Origin: an uncultured Eubacteriales bacterium
GTDB taxonomy: Bacteria; Bacillota; Clostridia; Oscillospirales; QAMX01
Direction: 5' to 3'
Assembly: GCA_934546935.1 (NCBI GenBank)
Contig: CAKTEH010000002.1
Location: 161,561-225,560 of the forward strand
DNA length: 64,000 nt
Within the stretch, counting starts at the first letter, position 1, and every line of letters begins with the position of its first letter. Position numbers and translations under genes: made by a program. Below, one piece after another: positions 1 through 8,740 of the stretch. A model generated the notes under the pieces. The model had not been told where the DNA came from and did not search any database. It saw only the letters and a program-made list of their open reading frames with translations.

Positions 1-58
1 GCTTCATAAGCTGGAAGAAACGGAAAAAAGCACAAAGCCTCATATAAAACACGGACCC

Positions 59-100
59 AAAAAGGGCTGTGCATCCTATAAAGACGCATAGTCCTTTTTA
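59..100 (+). terminator. Hairpin terminator of an upstream gene
   Basis: An imperfect inverted repeat (AAAAAGGGCTGTGC pairing with GCATAGTCCTTTTT through two G-U pairs) ends in a T run. It probably ends transcription of a plus-strand gene lying before the window. Nothing coding is recognised from 1 to 159. Confidence 0.5.
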
Positions 101-159
101 CTGATTCCTTTTTTCGTGTGAAAGTTTACATATCTGTTTTTTCGTAAAGTTTATGCCCC

Positions 160-187
160 TTGACATCGAAGTTGAATCCTGTAGAAT
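160..187 (+). promoter_or_regulatory. Sigma-70-type promoter for the hydrolase cluster
   Basis: TTGACA (160-165) and TAGAAT (182-187) are separated by 16 bases, about 50 bases before the first ATG. This argues against the in-frame TTG at 160 as a start codon, since it would sit inside the -35 box. Confidence 0.6.
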
Positions 188-237
188 TAATCTATTCGAA
201 TACTAACTATAAGAAACATCGAATCCGGAGGCAACTT

Positions 238-1398
238 ATGGCAACATTTAAACAGCTTGACGCACTTCTGCAAAGCTTTGTGGAAAACGGGCTGCCCGGC
301 TGCTCCCTGCAAATCGCGCAGCGGGGTGAAACGCTTTATGAAGGCTATTTTGGTTATGCCGATCTGGAAACCAAAACTCCAGTTACCCGCAACAGCATTT
401 TCCGGCAGGCGTCCATGTCCAAAATCCCGCTTTACACCGTTGCAATGATGCTCTATGAAAAGGGGAAATTCCTGCTGACCGACCCGATTTACGACTTCCT
501 TCCCGAATGGAAAAACACCAAAAAGTTTGTCCATTCCCCTAATGGTTACCCGCATATCGTCCCGGTCGAACACCCGGTTACAGTCAGTGATGTGCTCTCC
601 ATGAAATGCCCGCTGCCGTACTGCAACGCCCCTGCGCAAAGCAATGACCCAAGTTTCAACGCCATGGCCGAATGCATGAAGCCGTTGTGGGAAAAGGGCC
701 ATTTCTCAAACCGTGAACAGGTTGCGGCTATTGCCAATGCACCGCTGGCCTGTGAACCGGGCACAAAATGGATGTATGGCTTTTCCAGCGAATTGACTGC
801 CGCGCTTATCGAAGCAGTCTGCGGCAAGGGTATCGACGATGTTTTTGAAGAAATGCTCTTTATGCCGCTGGGAATGGATTCCACCCGTTCGCACTTCTTC
901 GGCGACATTGAACAGCGCATGGTGAAGCTCTATGCCCTCGGCCAGGACGGCAAGCTCATCCCGGCATCCAACAGGCTCGACTTAAAACACCGTCCTGAGC
1001 CGGAATATGAATCCGGTTGGGCGCGGCTGTTCTCCAATGTGAACGATTATACCAAGCTCATGCAAATGCTGGCAAACGGCGGCGTTTACAATGGCGAACG
1101 CATTATGGGCCGCAAGACCATCGACCTGATGCGCGCAAACGGCCTGGAGAAGCCGTTTGCGGATCTGTACAACGCCGGATACGGCTACGGTTACGGCGTG
1201 CGCACGCTTATAGACAAGGAAAAAGGGAATCATAACGGCTCTCTCGGCGCGTTCGGCTGGACCGGCGGCTTCGGGACCTGGTGCGAAGCGGATCCGCAGG
1301 ACGGCGTCAGTATTGTCTACATGCATAACCGCATTCCCAACGGCGAGACTTATTATCATCTGCGTATGCGTGCCGCCGCTTATGGCTGCATCAAATAA
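238..1398 (+). CDS. Serine hydrolase, beta-lactamase/EstB family (paralogue 1)
   Basis: A 386-residue protein of the class C beta-lactamase, DD-peptidase and EstB esterase fold. The catalytic motif is S59-M-S-K62. Tyr180 lies in WMYGFSSE, and a C-terminal GWTGGFGT stands where KTG or HxG motifs occur. No signal peptide is seen, so it is probably cytoplasmic and more likely an esterase or amidase than a resistance enzyme. The ATG at 238 follows GGAGG at good spacing. It heads three tandem paralogues followed by an esterase, an exporter and a glycosidase. The substrate cannot be told from sequence. Confidence 0.85.
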   Translation: MATFKQLDALLQSFVENGLPGCSLQIAQRGETLYEGYFGYADLETKTPVTRNSIFRQASMSKIPLYTVAMMLYEKGKFLLTDPIYDFLPEWKNTKKFVHSPNGYPHIVPVEHPVTVSDVLSMKCPLPYCNAPAQSNDPSFNAMAECMKPLWEKGHFSNREQVAAIANAPLACEPGTKWMYGFSSELTAALIEAVCGKGIDDVFEEMLFMPLGMDSTRSHFFGDIEQRMVKLYALGQDGKLIPASNRLDLKHRPEPEYESGWARLFSNVNDYTKLMQMLANGGVYNGERIMGRKTIDLMRANGLEKPFADLYNAGYGYGYGVRTLIDKEKGNHNGSLGAFGWTGGFGTWCEADPQDGVSIVYMHNRIPNGETYYHLRMRAAAYGCIK

Positions 1399-1411
1399 AA
1401 GGAGGGGCAGT

Positions 1412-2611
1412 ATGTCGAATTTTCGTGATTTAGATGCACTTTTGCAGAAATATGTTGACGACGGGCTTCCTGGATGCAGCTGCGTCATTGCCAAAAAAGG
1501 CGAGATTTTATACGAGGGATACTTTGGCTATTCCGATGTGGAAAACAAGACGGCGCTGACCCGCAATAACGTTTTCCGGCAGGCTTCGCTGACCAAGGTC
1601 GCGATGTACACGACTGCGATGATGCTCTATGAGCAGGGGAAATTCCTGATGACCGACCCGCTTTACGAGTATTTCCCGGAATACCGCCATATGAATAAAT
1701 ATATCGTTAAGGAAAACGGCGAGGTCGATGTTGTGCCGGCTGAGAAGCCGATTACCATCAAGCAGATCATGAACATGACCTGCGGTATGCCATATGAAAT
1801 GATCATGGGCTTTTCCCCGGTCGCACACCCAACCGCGGTCGCTATGGCCAAGGCAATGAAGCCGCTGCGTGAGAAGGGGTATTACACCCTTCGGGAACAG
1901 ATCCGTGCCTGCGCCGAAGCGCCGCTCGCCTTCGAACCAGGCACACGTTGGCTCTACGGATTTGCCAGCGAGTTGACTGCAGGCCTGTTGGAAGCGGTCG
2001 GCGGCAAACCGGCAGAAATGGTCATCAAGGAAATGCTGTTTGAGCCGTTGGGGATGGACAGCTCTGCCAATTTCCTTTTCGGCGATCTTGAGCAGCGTCT
2101 GGTCAAAAATTATTTCCTGACCCGGGGCAAAAACCTTGGCGAGGAGGGCGCGCTGTATGTCGCGCCTGCCCATATGGAGGCAGCTATGGTCGGGCCGCTC
2201 GGCACTGTGCCGGGATTTTCCCGCGTCATCACCAACTGCTGGGACTATACAAAGCTGATGCAGATGTTGGCAAACGGCGGCGTCTATAACGGCGAACGCA
2301 TTATGGGCCGCAAAACCATCGACCTGATGCGCACCAATACCCTGACGCCGGAAATGATCCGGCAGGATTTCAGCAACGATTACCTTGCAGGCTATGGGTA
2401 CGGCTATGGCGTACGCACACTGATGGATAAATATGCCGGACATCATAACGGATCGCTCGGTGCATTCGGTTGGACCGGCGGCTCGGGTACTTGGGCGGAA
2501 GCGGACCCGGAAGACGGCGTCAGCATTGTATATATGCACAACCTTCAGCCTAATCTTGAACAATACCATCACCTCCGTATGCGCGCGACAGCATATGGCT
2601 GCCTTGAATGA
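1412..2611 (+). CDS. Serine hydrolase, beta-lactamase/EstB family (paralogue 2)
   Basis: A 399-residue paralogue of the preceding gene, starting 13 bases after it behind GGAGGGG. It has S59-L-T-K62, a tyrosine in WLYGFASE, and a GWTGGSGT block near the C-terminus. A long stretch around the CDS interval 2270-2335 is nearly identical to the first paralogue (LMQMLANGGVYNGERIMG), indicating recent duplication or gene conversion. No secretion signal is visible. Function is inferred only at the level of serine hydrolase. Confidence 0.85.
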   Translation: MSNFRDLDALLQKYVDDGLPGCSCVIAKKGEILYEGYFGYSDVENKTALTRNNVFRQASLTKVAMYTTAMMLYEQGKFLMTDPLYEYFPEYRHMNKYIVKENGEVDVVPAEKPITIKQIMNMTCGMPYEMIMGFSPVAHPTAVAMAKAMKPLREKGYYTLREQIRACAEAPLAFEPGTRWLYGFASELTAGLLEAVGGKPAEMVIKEMLFEPLGMDSSANFLFGDLEQRLVKNYFLTRGKNLGEEGALYVAPAHMEAAMVGPLGTVPGFSRVITNCWDYTKLMQMLANGGVYNGERIMGRKTIDLMRTNTLTPEMIRQDFSNDYLAGYGYGYGVRTLMDKYAGHHNGSLGAFGWTGGSGTWAEADPEDGVSIVYMHNLQPNLEQYHHLRMRATAYGCLE

Positions 2612-3801
2612 ACGCTATGAAATACGATTTTTCAAAGCTTGACGCGCTTTTGCGCCGTTTTGCAGCTGAATCTGTCCCAAGCTGCGCCTGTGCCGTCGTA
2701 AAAGACGGCGAGCTTCTATACGAAGGCTACTATGGCTATGCGGATTTGGAGGCAAAAGCGCCGGTAACGCCTGCGTCACTGTACCGGCAAGCCTCGATGA
2801 CAAAGCTTGTCACCTATACGATTTTAATGATGCTGATGGAACAGGGCAAATGCCGCATGGACCAGCCGCTTTCGGATTTCTACCCTGCATGGGCAGACAA
2901 GACGAAATTTGTCCCGTGCGAAGACGGCTATGCCATCGTGCCCCTGGAAAAGACGATTACGCTCGGCGACTGTACTGCTATGATGTGCGGTATGCCCTAT
3001 TGCTTCGGCCCGGCGCCTTCGGATACCAAAGACCCGGTTTTAAAAGCCATGAGCCAGGCAATGCAGCCGGTTTGGGCAAAAGGACATTACCGTGTGCAGG
3101 AAGCCATTGCCGCAATGGCGCAGGTACCTGTTGCATTCGAACCAGGCACAGACTGGATGTACGGTTTCGGCAGCGAAATTGTCGGCGGTGTCGTCGAATT
3201 GATTACGGGCATGCCGCTTTATCAGGCAATGCGCCGTTATATTTTCATGCCGTTGGATATGCGCGACACCGACACGCTTTTTCATGATGATTTCGAACAG
3301 CGCCTGGTCGGCATGTATACCGTGCAAAACGGGCAGTTTATTCGGATGCCGGCGGATATCGACCGCGGCCAGCGTCCGGGCGAGGAAAATGAAGAGGGGC
3401 GTCCAAGCCTGATGACCAATGTCCGTGACTTTTCCAAACTCATGCAGTTGTGGGCGCATGACGGGGTATATAAAGGCGTACGGCTGTTAAAGCCGGAGAC
3501 TATGCGTTTTATGCGTCAAAACCTCCTGTCCGGCGATGTGCTTTCCCAATATCAGGGCGGGCCGGATGGCTACAATGCCGGATATGGCTATGGCTACGGT
3601 GTTCGGACTCTCCTTGCCCCGCGCGAAGGCTGCGGAAACGTCGGTTCCTACGGCTGGACTGGCGGATATGGGAGCTGGTGTGAAGCCGACCCGGTGGAGC
3701 ACGCCAGCATTGTTTATATGCATAATATGATCCCCAACCGCGAGCAGGAGCACCATCTGCCTGTGCGTGCCGCCGCATATGGCGCACTGCGCGGAAATTA
3801 A
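2608..3801 (+). CDS. Serine hydrolase, beta-lactamase/EstB family (paralogue 3)
   Basis: A 397-residue third paralogue. Its ATG overlaps the stop of the previous gene (ATGA at 2608-2611), which suggests translational coupling; a second ATG at 2617 is an alternative start. The motif is S63-M-T-K66, followed by WMYGFGSE and GWTGGYGS. It is more diverged than paralogues 1 and 2, which suggests different substrate preference rather than simple gene dosage. Confidence 0.85.
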   Translation: MNAMKYDFSKLDALLRRFAAESVPSCACAVVKDGELLYEGYYGYADLEAKAPVTPASLYRQASMTKLVTYTILMMLMEQGKCRMDQPLSDFYPAWADKTKFVPCEDGYAIVPLEKTITLGDCTAMMCGMPYCFGPAPSDTKDPVLKAMSQAMQPVWAKGHYRVQEAIAAMAQVPVAFEPGTDWMYGFGSEIVGGVVELITGMPLYQAMRRYIFMPLDMRDTDTLFHDDFEQRLVGMYTVQNGQFIRMPADIDRGQRPGEENEEGRPSLMTNVRDFSKLMQLWAHDGVYKGVRLLKPETMRFMRQNLLSGDVLSQYQGGPDGYNAGYGYGYGVRTLLAPREGCGNVGSYGWTGGYGSWCEADPVEHASIVYMHNMIPNREQEHHLPVRAAAYGALRGN

Positions 3802-3810
3802 GGAGGAGCT

Positions 3811-4947
3811 ATGAAAAAACCGCTTAATCCGGCGCTGGAAACACATATGTTGTTTTTTCATCCCGCATATATGGAAATGCGGCCTTTTGACGAAATCGGG
3901 CCAAAGCATTTCCCGGCCATGCGCGGCGTAGAGATCAATGAGCAAGGCCACGCGGTGTTCCATTACCGCGCGCCAAATGCCAGAAGCGTCGAAGTCGGCG
4001 ATCTCGGCGGCGCGCTTTCGGGGAAACGCTTCCCGATGGAAAAAGGCGAAGACGGCATTTGGACGGTTACCATCCCGCAGCTGACGCCCGGGTTCCATTA
4101 TCATGCCTATTACGTCGACGGCAACCGTGCCTCCAATCCGCAGGCCCCTTATGGGTATGGCGGGCATGAAGTAACCAACTTTATCGAAGTCCCCGACCCC
4201 GACGGCGATTTTTACCTTTGCCAGGATGTGCCACACGGCACAGTCCATATGGAGATTTACCGTTCATCCAAAACCGGGAATATGCACAATGTTTGGATCT
4301 ATACCCCGGCATCCTATGCCGAAGATCATAAACGGCGTTACCCGGTGCTGTACCTGCATCATGGCGGCGGCGAAAATGAAACTGGGTGGATCTGGCAGGG
4401 GAAGATCAATTATATCCTTGACAACCTGATCGCCGAAGGCAAATGCCGCGAGATGATTGTCGTTATGCCCTGTATGTATGACATTGATTATGAAAATCCC
4501 GGCGATTTCCTTGCCGGCGACTACGACCACCTGTTGACGGCCGACTGCATGCCTCTGATTGAACGCAAATACCGCATCCTTTCTGACGGCGCATCCCGCG
4601 CAATCGCAGGGCTTTCCATGGGATCCTTCCATTCCCTGTCTGTTGCCTGTAACCATCCGGGGATGTTCGGCTATATCGCGCTGTTTTCAGGTTCGCTTGA
4701 CCAACGCTGGTACGGCTGGTGCGACTGCCGCGGCGTACTGGAAAAAGAGCCTGCCATGCGCGCAAATACAAAACTTGTATTTCTTTCCGTTGGGACAGAT
4801 GAAACGCGGCTTTATAACAGAATCCAGGAAAACCGTAAATTTTTAGACCGCTGCGGCATAAAAAACGCTTATTATGAGCGTCCCGGATACCACGACTGGA
4901 CCGTGTGGCGCTACTCGGTACGCGAATTCCTGCAGCAACTCTTCTGA
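3811..4947 (+). CDS. CE1-like esterase with N-terminal beta-sandwich domain
   Basis: A 378-residue protein. Residues about 45-135 resemble the E-set/CBM48-like domain found in front of many feruloyl and acetyl-xylan esterases. The remainder is an esterase D/CE1 alpha/beta hydrolase with nucleophile Ser269 in GLSMGS and a likely catalytic His361 in GYHDWTVW. There is no signal peptide. It starts nine bases after paralogue 3 behind AAGGAGGAG, so it belongs to the same operon. Together with the GH51 enzyme downstream it suggests de-esterification of arabinose-containing oligosaccharides inside the cell. Confidence 0.82.
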   Translation: MKKPLNPALETHMLFFHPAYMEMRPFDEIGPKHFPAMRGVEINEQGHAVFHYRAPNARSVEVGDLGGALSGKRFPMEKGEDGIWTVTIPQLTPGFHYHAYYVDGNRASNPQAPYGYGGHEVTNFIEVPDPDGDFYLCQDVPHGTVHMEIYRSSKTGNMHNVWIYTPASYAEDHKRRYPVLYLHHGGGENETGWIWQGKINYILDNLIAEGKCREMIVVMPCMYDIDYENPGDFLAGDYDHLLTADCMPLIERKYRILSDGASRAIAGLSMGSFHSLSVACNHPGMFGYIALFSGSLDQRWYGWCDCRGVLEKEPAMRANTKLVFLSVGTDETRLYNRIQENRKFLDRCGIKNAYYERPGYHDWTVWRYSVREFLQQLF

Positions 4948-4964
4948 GAGAAAGGATCGACACT

Positions 4965-6347
4965 TTGGATACCGCAAAACCAACCCTGATACAAAAATTT
5001 TCAAATTTATTTGTAAAAGACCGCGGGTTTTATAAAACCATACTCCTGCTTGCGCTGCCGATCGTGCTGCAGAACATGATTACCATGGGCGTCAATATCA
5101 TGGACACGGTCATGCTTGGCAGTTATGGAGAAATCCAGCTCTCCGGCTCGTCTTTAGGCAATGATTTCATCAACATCTTCCATATCCTGTGCATGGGCAT
5201 GGGGGCAGGTGCGAGCGTGCTGACAGCACAGTTCTGGGGAGCAGGCGACTACGCCTCCATCCGTAAAACGATTACCATTATGATGCGCATCTGTTTAGCG
5301 CTTGTGGCATTGTTTACAGCCGTGACCGTATGTTTCCCGCGTCAGATTTTGTCCATCTTTACTTCCGATACGCAGGTAATCGAAAAAGGTGCGACCTATC
5401 TGTTGTGGAGCCTTGCGCAGTATTTTCTGCTTGGCATATCCCTGACACTTACGCTGATCCTCCGGTCCCTGCGCAAAGTCATGATCCCGCTAATTACTTC
5501 CATTGTCAGCTTTTTTGTCAATATCGGCTGTAACTATATTTTTATTTTCGGCAAGCTCGGCTTTCCGGAAATGCAAATTGCCGGCGCAGCGCTCGGCACA
5601 GTCTGCGCCCGCCTGGTCGAAACCGCAATTATCGGGGGCTACTTCCTGTTTATGGAAAAAGATATTGGTTGGAAAATCACCGACCTGTTCCGTCCCTGCA
5701 AAGATATTGCCGGCCGGTATTTAAAGTACTCTTTCCCCGTTATCCTTTCTGACGGGATGCTCGCATTGGGCAACTCCATGGTATCCATCATCATAGGCCA
5801 TATCAGCACGGAATTTGTTGCCGCCAATGCGATCATTGCCACCGTTGTCCGCCTAAGTACTGTTTTTACGCAGGGGCTCGGACAGGCGTCCAGCACAATT
5901 ACCGGCAACACCCTTGGACGCGGCGAAATTGAAAAAACCTACCGCCAGGGCGTGACCATGGTTACGCTTTCTGTCTTTATCGGTATAGCTGCAGGCGGCA
6001 TTATCCTGCTTCTTGCGCCGTGGATCATCTCCATGTATAACATAACGGATTTAACGCGCGCAGTTGCAGAAAAGCTGATGTACGCGGTAAGCCTCATGGT
6101 AGTTTTCCAGTCGATGCAGAGCGTGCTGACCAAGGGGATCCTGCGCGGCGGCGGGGACACCCGCTTCTGTATGCTGGTCGACGCAGGTTTCTTATGGATC
6201 GCTTCCGTCCCGCTCGGCGCACTTTGCGGGCTTGTGTGGCATGCCGATCCATTCATCATTTACATTGCGCTGAAGATTGACTGGGCGATCAAAAGCCTGG
6301 TCTGCCTTGGACGCGTTCACAGCCGTAAATGGATGAAGCGTGTCTAG
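4965..6347 (+). CDS. MATE family efflux transporter
   Basis: A 460-residue polytopic membrane protein with about 12 predicted hydrophobic helices. MATE features include LALPIVLQNMITMGVNIMDT near the N-terminus, GAGASVLTAQFWGAGD, and an internal repeat with GQASSTITGNTLGRG. The start chosen is TTG at 4965, 17 bases after the esterase stop, because AGAAAGGA lies at correct spacing and upstream in-frame codons would run into the esterase gene. It probably exports a drug or metabolite using a Na+ or H+ gradient. Confidence 0.88.
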   Translation: MDTAKPTLIQKFSNLFVKDRGFYKTILLLALPIVLQNMITMGVNIMDTVMLGSYGEIQLSGSSLGNDFINIFHILCMGMGAGASVLTAQFWGAGDYASIRKTITIMMRICLALVALFTAVTVCFPRQILSIFTSDTQVIEKGATYLLWSLAQYFLLGISLTLTLILRSLRKVMIPLITSIVSFFVNIGCNYIFIFGKLGFPEMQIAGAALGTVCARLVETAIIGGYFLFMEKDIGWKITDLFRPCKDIAGRYLKYSFPVILSDGMLALGNSMVSIIIGHISTEFVAANAIIATVVRLSTVFTQGLGQASSTITGNTLGRGEIEKTYRQGVTMVTLSVFIGIAAGGIILLLAPWIISMYNITDLTRAVAEKLMYAVSLMVVFQSMQSVLTKGILRGGGDTRFCMLVDAGFLWIASVPLGALCGLVWHADPFIIYIALKIDWAIKSLVCLGRVHSRKWMKRV

Positions 6348-6412
6348 AAATTGATATTTCCAAGCAAAAAACGGATTAAAATTGAAAACATTATAATATT
6401 GGAGGTCATTGT

Positions 6413-8011
6413 ATGCCGAAAAAAGCAAAAATTGTCATCCATCCCGCTTATGAGATCGGAGAAATTTCCCCGCGTCTGTATTCCGCTTTCCTTGAACCTA
6501 TTGGCAACATGGTAAACGGCAGCATGTATAATCCCAAGCATCCTACCGCTGATGAAAAGGGCCTGCGTCACGATTTTATCGACGCGCTGAAGAAAACCGG
6601 CCTGCCCGCCGTGCGTCTCCCGGGCGGAAACTTCGTTTCCGGTTGGGACTGGAAGGACTCTATCGGCCCGCGCCAGCAGCGTAAGGTCCATCTTGACCTG
6701 GCCTGGCGGCAGTATATCACAAACGACGTCGGCCACGATGAATATCTGCAGTGGGCGGAAATGGTCGGCACGGAATCGCTGTATACCATCAACCTCGGCA
6801 CCGGCGATATCAACGACGCCGTAAGTATCATTGAATACACCAATCACAAGGGTGGGACCTACTGGTCCGACCTGCGCCGTAAATACGGCCATGAAGACCC
6901 TTATAACGTAAAAACCTGGTATCTGGGCAATGAACCGGACGGGTATTGGCAGATCCGTTCCTGGGGCAACGACCCGAAAGGCTACGGCGTACTGGCCAAC
7001 GAAACAAGCAAGCTGATGAAGTGGGTTGACCCCCGTATTGAGACGATTGCCGCGGTATCCTGTTCCCCGAACATGCTGCATTATCCGGACTGGGATCTTA
7101 CAGTTATGCAGGAATGCTATCACAGCGTCGACTATATTTCCATGCATCACTATCAGTCCGTCCTCGCAGGCGACATCCCCACTTTCATGGCATCCTCCCG
7201 CTATTTTGAGGACTATATCAATACAGAAGTCGCTATGTGCGACTATGTTGCAGCCAAGCTGAAAAGCCCGAAGCAGATGATGCTCTCTTTCGACGAATAC
7301 GGCATCATGATGCGTCCGGCCGGAGAGCTGCATTATGGACGCGGCGAATACCTGCATTATAAAGCGCACTACGAAACCGATCCGAACCGTCAGCATGTCC
7401 TGCATGACCCGGACAACATGCCCGCCCGCCCGTCCCGCGGCGGCGATATGCTCAACGCTTTGGCAAACGCATCCACGCTCCTGGCTTTTATCCGCCATGC
7501 CGACCGCGTAAAAATCGGCTGTATGACCGGCGGTCTTGGCGTCCTCGCCTCTACCGACCGCGACCATGTCTGGGCGACGGCTTCCGCCTATCCTTATACC
7601 CAGTTGATGCGCTATGGACGCGGAACCTCGCTGCGTGTAAGCGTAGACTGTGATACCTACGACGTACCCAGCTACATTGTCGATGATACCAATCAGTATT
7701 ATGAGCAGGAAGGCGTTGACCTTATTGATGCCGCCGCTGCATACGACAAAGCTTCAGGCGAGGTCAATATCTTCGTCATCAACCGTAACTGGGAAAGTTC
7801 CAACGATCTTGCGCTGGATCTGCGCGGCTTTGAAGGCCTGCATTTCGTCGAGCATATTGAAATGCACACCGATAATCTTGATCTTGCCAACACTTGGGAA
7901 AACCCGGACGCAATCAAGCCGAATTTAAATCCGGACGCAAAGTTTGAAAACGGCATTCTTCAGGCCAATGTCAAACCTTTATCCTGGAATGTTTTCCGGT
8001 TCCAGAAATAA
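6413..8011 (+). CDS. Alpha-L-arabinofuranosidase, GH51 family
   Basis: A 532-residue glycoside hydrolase. The general acid/base is Glu174 in WYLGNEPDG and the nucleophile is Glu295 in SFDEYGI, followed by the C-terminal beta-sandwich typical of GH51. It would release arabinofuranosyl units from arabinan or arabinoxylan oligosaccharides; no signal peptide means intracellular action. The N-terminal motif LYSAFLEPIGNMVNGS departs from the usual FIEHLGRCIYGG pattern, so substrate preference could differ. A GGAGG lies before the ATG. It is the last gene of the plus-strand cluster. Confidence 0.87.
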   Translation: MPKKAKIVIHPAYEIGEISPRLYSAFLEPIGNMVNGSMYNPKHPTADEKGLRHDFIDALKKTGLPAVRLPGGNFVSGWDWKDSIGPRQQRKVHLDLAWRQYITNDVGHDEYLQWAEMVGTESLYTINLGTGDINDAVSIIEYTNHKGGTYWSDLRRKYGHEDPYNVKTWYLGNEPDGYWQIRSWGNDPKGYGVLANETSKLMKWVDPRIETIAAVSCSPNMLHYPDWDLTVMQECYHSVDYISMHHYQSVLAGDIPTFMASSRYFEDYINTEVAMCDYVAAKLKSPKQMMLSFDEYGIMMRPAGELHYGRGEYLHYKAHYETDPNRQHVLHDPDNMPARPSRGGDMLNALANASTLLAFIRHADRVKIGCMTGGLGVLASTDRDHVWATASAYPYTQLMRYGRGTSLRVSVDCDTYDVPSYIVDDTNQYYEQEGVDLIDAAAAYDKASGEVNIFVINRNWESSNDLALDLRGFEGLHFVEHIEMHTDNLDLANTWENPDAIKPNLNPDAKFENGILQANVKPLSWNVFRFQK

Positions 8012-8050
8012 AGTCTGGCATCCGGAAAAAAACGGACGAAAAAGTAAATC

Positions 8051-8083
8051 CCTGTGGAGGCAAAGTAATTTTGCCTCCACAGG
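8051..8083. repeat. Perfect hairpin after the GH51 gene
   Basis: A 14-base inverted repeat (CCTGTGGAGGCAAA and its complement) lies 39 bases after the GH51 stop. It has no T run on the plus strand, so it may be a processing or 3'-end stabilising hairpin or a weak terminator. Confidence 0.4.
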
Positions 8084-8121
8084 CCTGTAAAACACAGAAA
8101 ATTCTAATACAGAAAACAGGC

Positions 8122-8150
8122 TTGACGTTGCCCGCTTTGTAGGGTAAAAT
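8122..8150 (+). promoter_or_regulatory. Promoter for marR-like gene
   Basis: TTGACG (8122-8127), a 17-base spacer, and TAAAAT (8145-8150) precede the regulator by about 125 bases. The leader holds no structure I recognise. Confidence 0.55.
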
Positions 8151-8274
8151 AGTAAAAAGTTTATCCCCTTCTTCGTCAAAAATCACGTGTAAATCCCTGT
8201 TTATCCGACTGCGCGGCATAGCTGCCACGCCCACATTTTTTCAATTCCATGCAAATCCGATAAGGAGAACCGTC

Positions 8275-8700
8275 ATGTCTGCATCTTTCAATAATATCTT
8301 TTTATATACCTTCCTGCTGCACCGTTCCAAAAGCCGCCAGTATTTCTACGAGCTTGGCCTGTCCGACGGTCAACCAAAAGTTTTGCAGCGTTTGCTCCAG
8401 CACGAAGGTGTTTCCCAAAAAGCCCTGGCAGAGGCTTGCCACGTCCGTCCTGCAACCATGACCGCGCTTTTGCGCAAAATGCTGGCTGATGGGCTCGTCT
8501 ACCGCCAGAGTCTGCACGCTGCCAACGGCAAACGCGTCTTTGGAATTTATCTGACTGATGCCGGACGGGAACTCGCAGAAAAAGTTATGCAGTCACTCGA
8601 TAAAGTTTCCCAGCTTGCCCTGCAGGGTTTTTCCGATCAGGAATTAGAAATTTTTATGTCCTATCTCCAGCGCATGGGAAATAATTTGGAAAAAGAATAA
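8275..8700 (+). CDS. MarR family transcriptional regulator
   Basis: A 141-residue winged-helix protein. Residues about 35-95 form the MarR DNA-binding domain (VSQKALAEACHVRPATMTALLRKM recognition region, then the wing with RVFGIYLT). It starts behind AAGGAG. It is transcribed alone and ends in a strong bidirectional terminator, facing the large glucan synthase gene. The regulated genes are unknown; the adjacent hydrolase/export cluster is the natural candidate. Confidence 0.85.
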   Translation: MSASFNNIFLYTFLLHRSKSRQYFYELGLSDGQPKVLQRLLQHEGVSQKALAEACHVRPATMTALLRKMLADGLVYRQSLHAANGKRVFGIYLTDAGRELAEKVMQSLDKVSQLALQGFSDQELEIFMSYLQRMGNNLEKE

Positions 8701-8740
8701 AACGATCCGCCCGGGAGTTTCCCGGGCGGATCGTTTTCTA
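8701..8740. terminator. Bidirectional terminator
   Basis: A 16-bp GC-rich stem (AACGATCCGCCCGGGA and its complement) with a three-to-four-base loop and TTTT on both exits separates two convergent genes. Confidence 0.85.

Noticed and set aside
160..237. N-terminal extension of the first serine hydrolase from a TTG at 160
   Set aside because: The TTG is part of the -35 promoter box and no ribosome binding site precedes it, while the ATG at 238 has GGAGG.
238..3801. The three tandem hydrolases as an antibiotic-resistance island
   Set aside because: They lack signal peptides and resemble EstB-type esterases more than secreted class C beta-lactamases.
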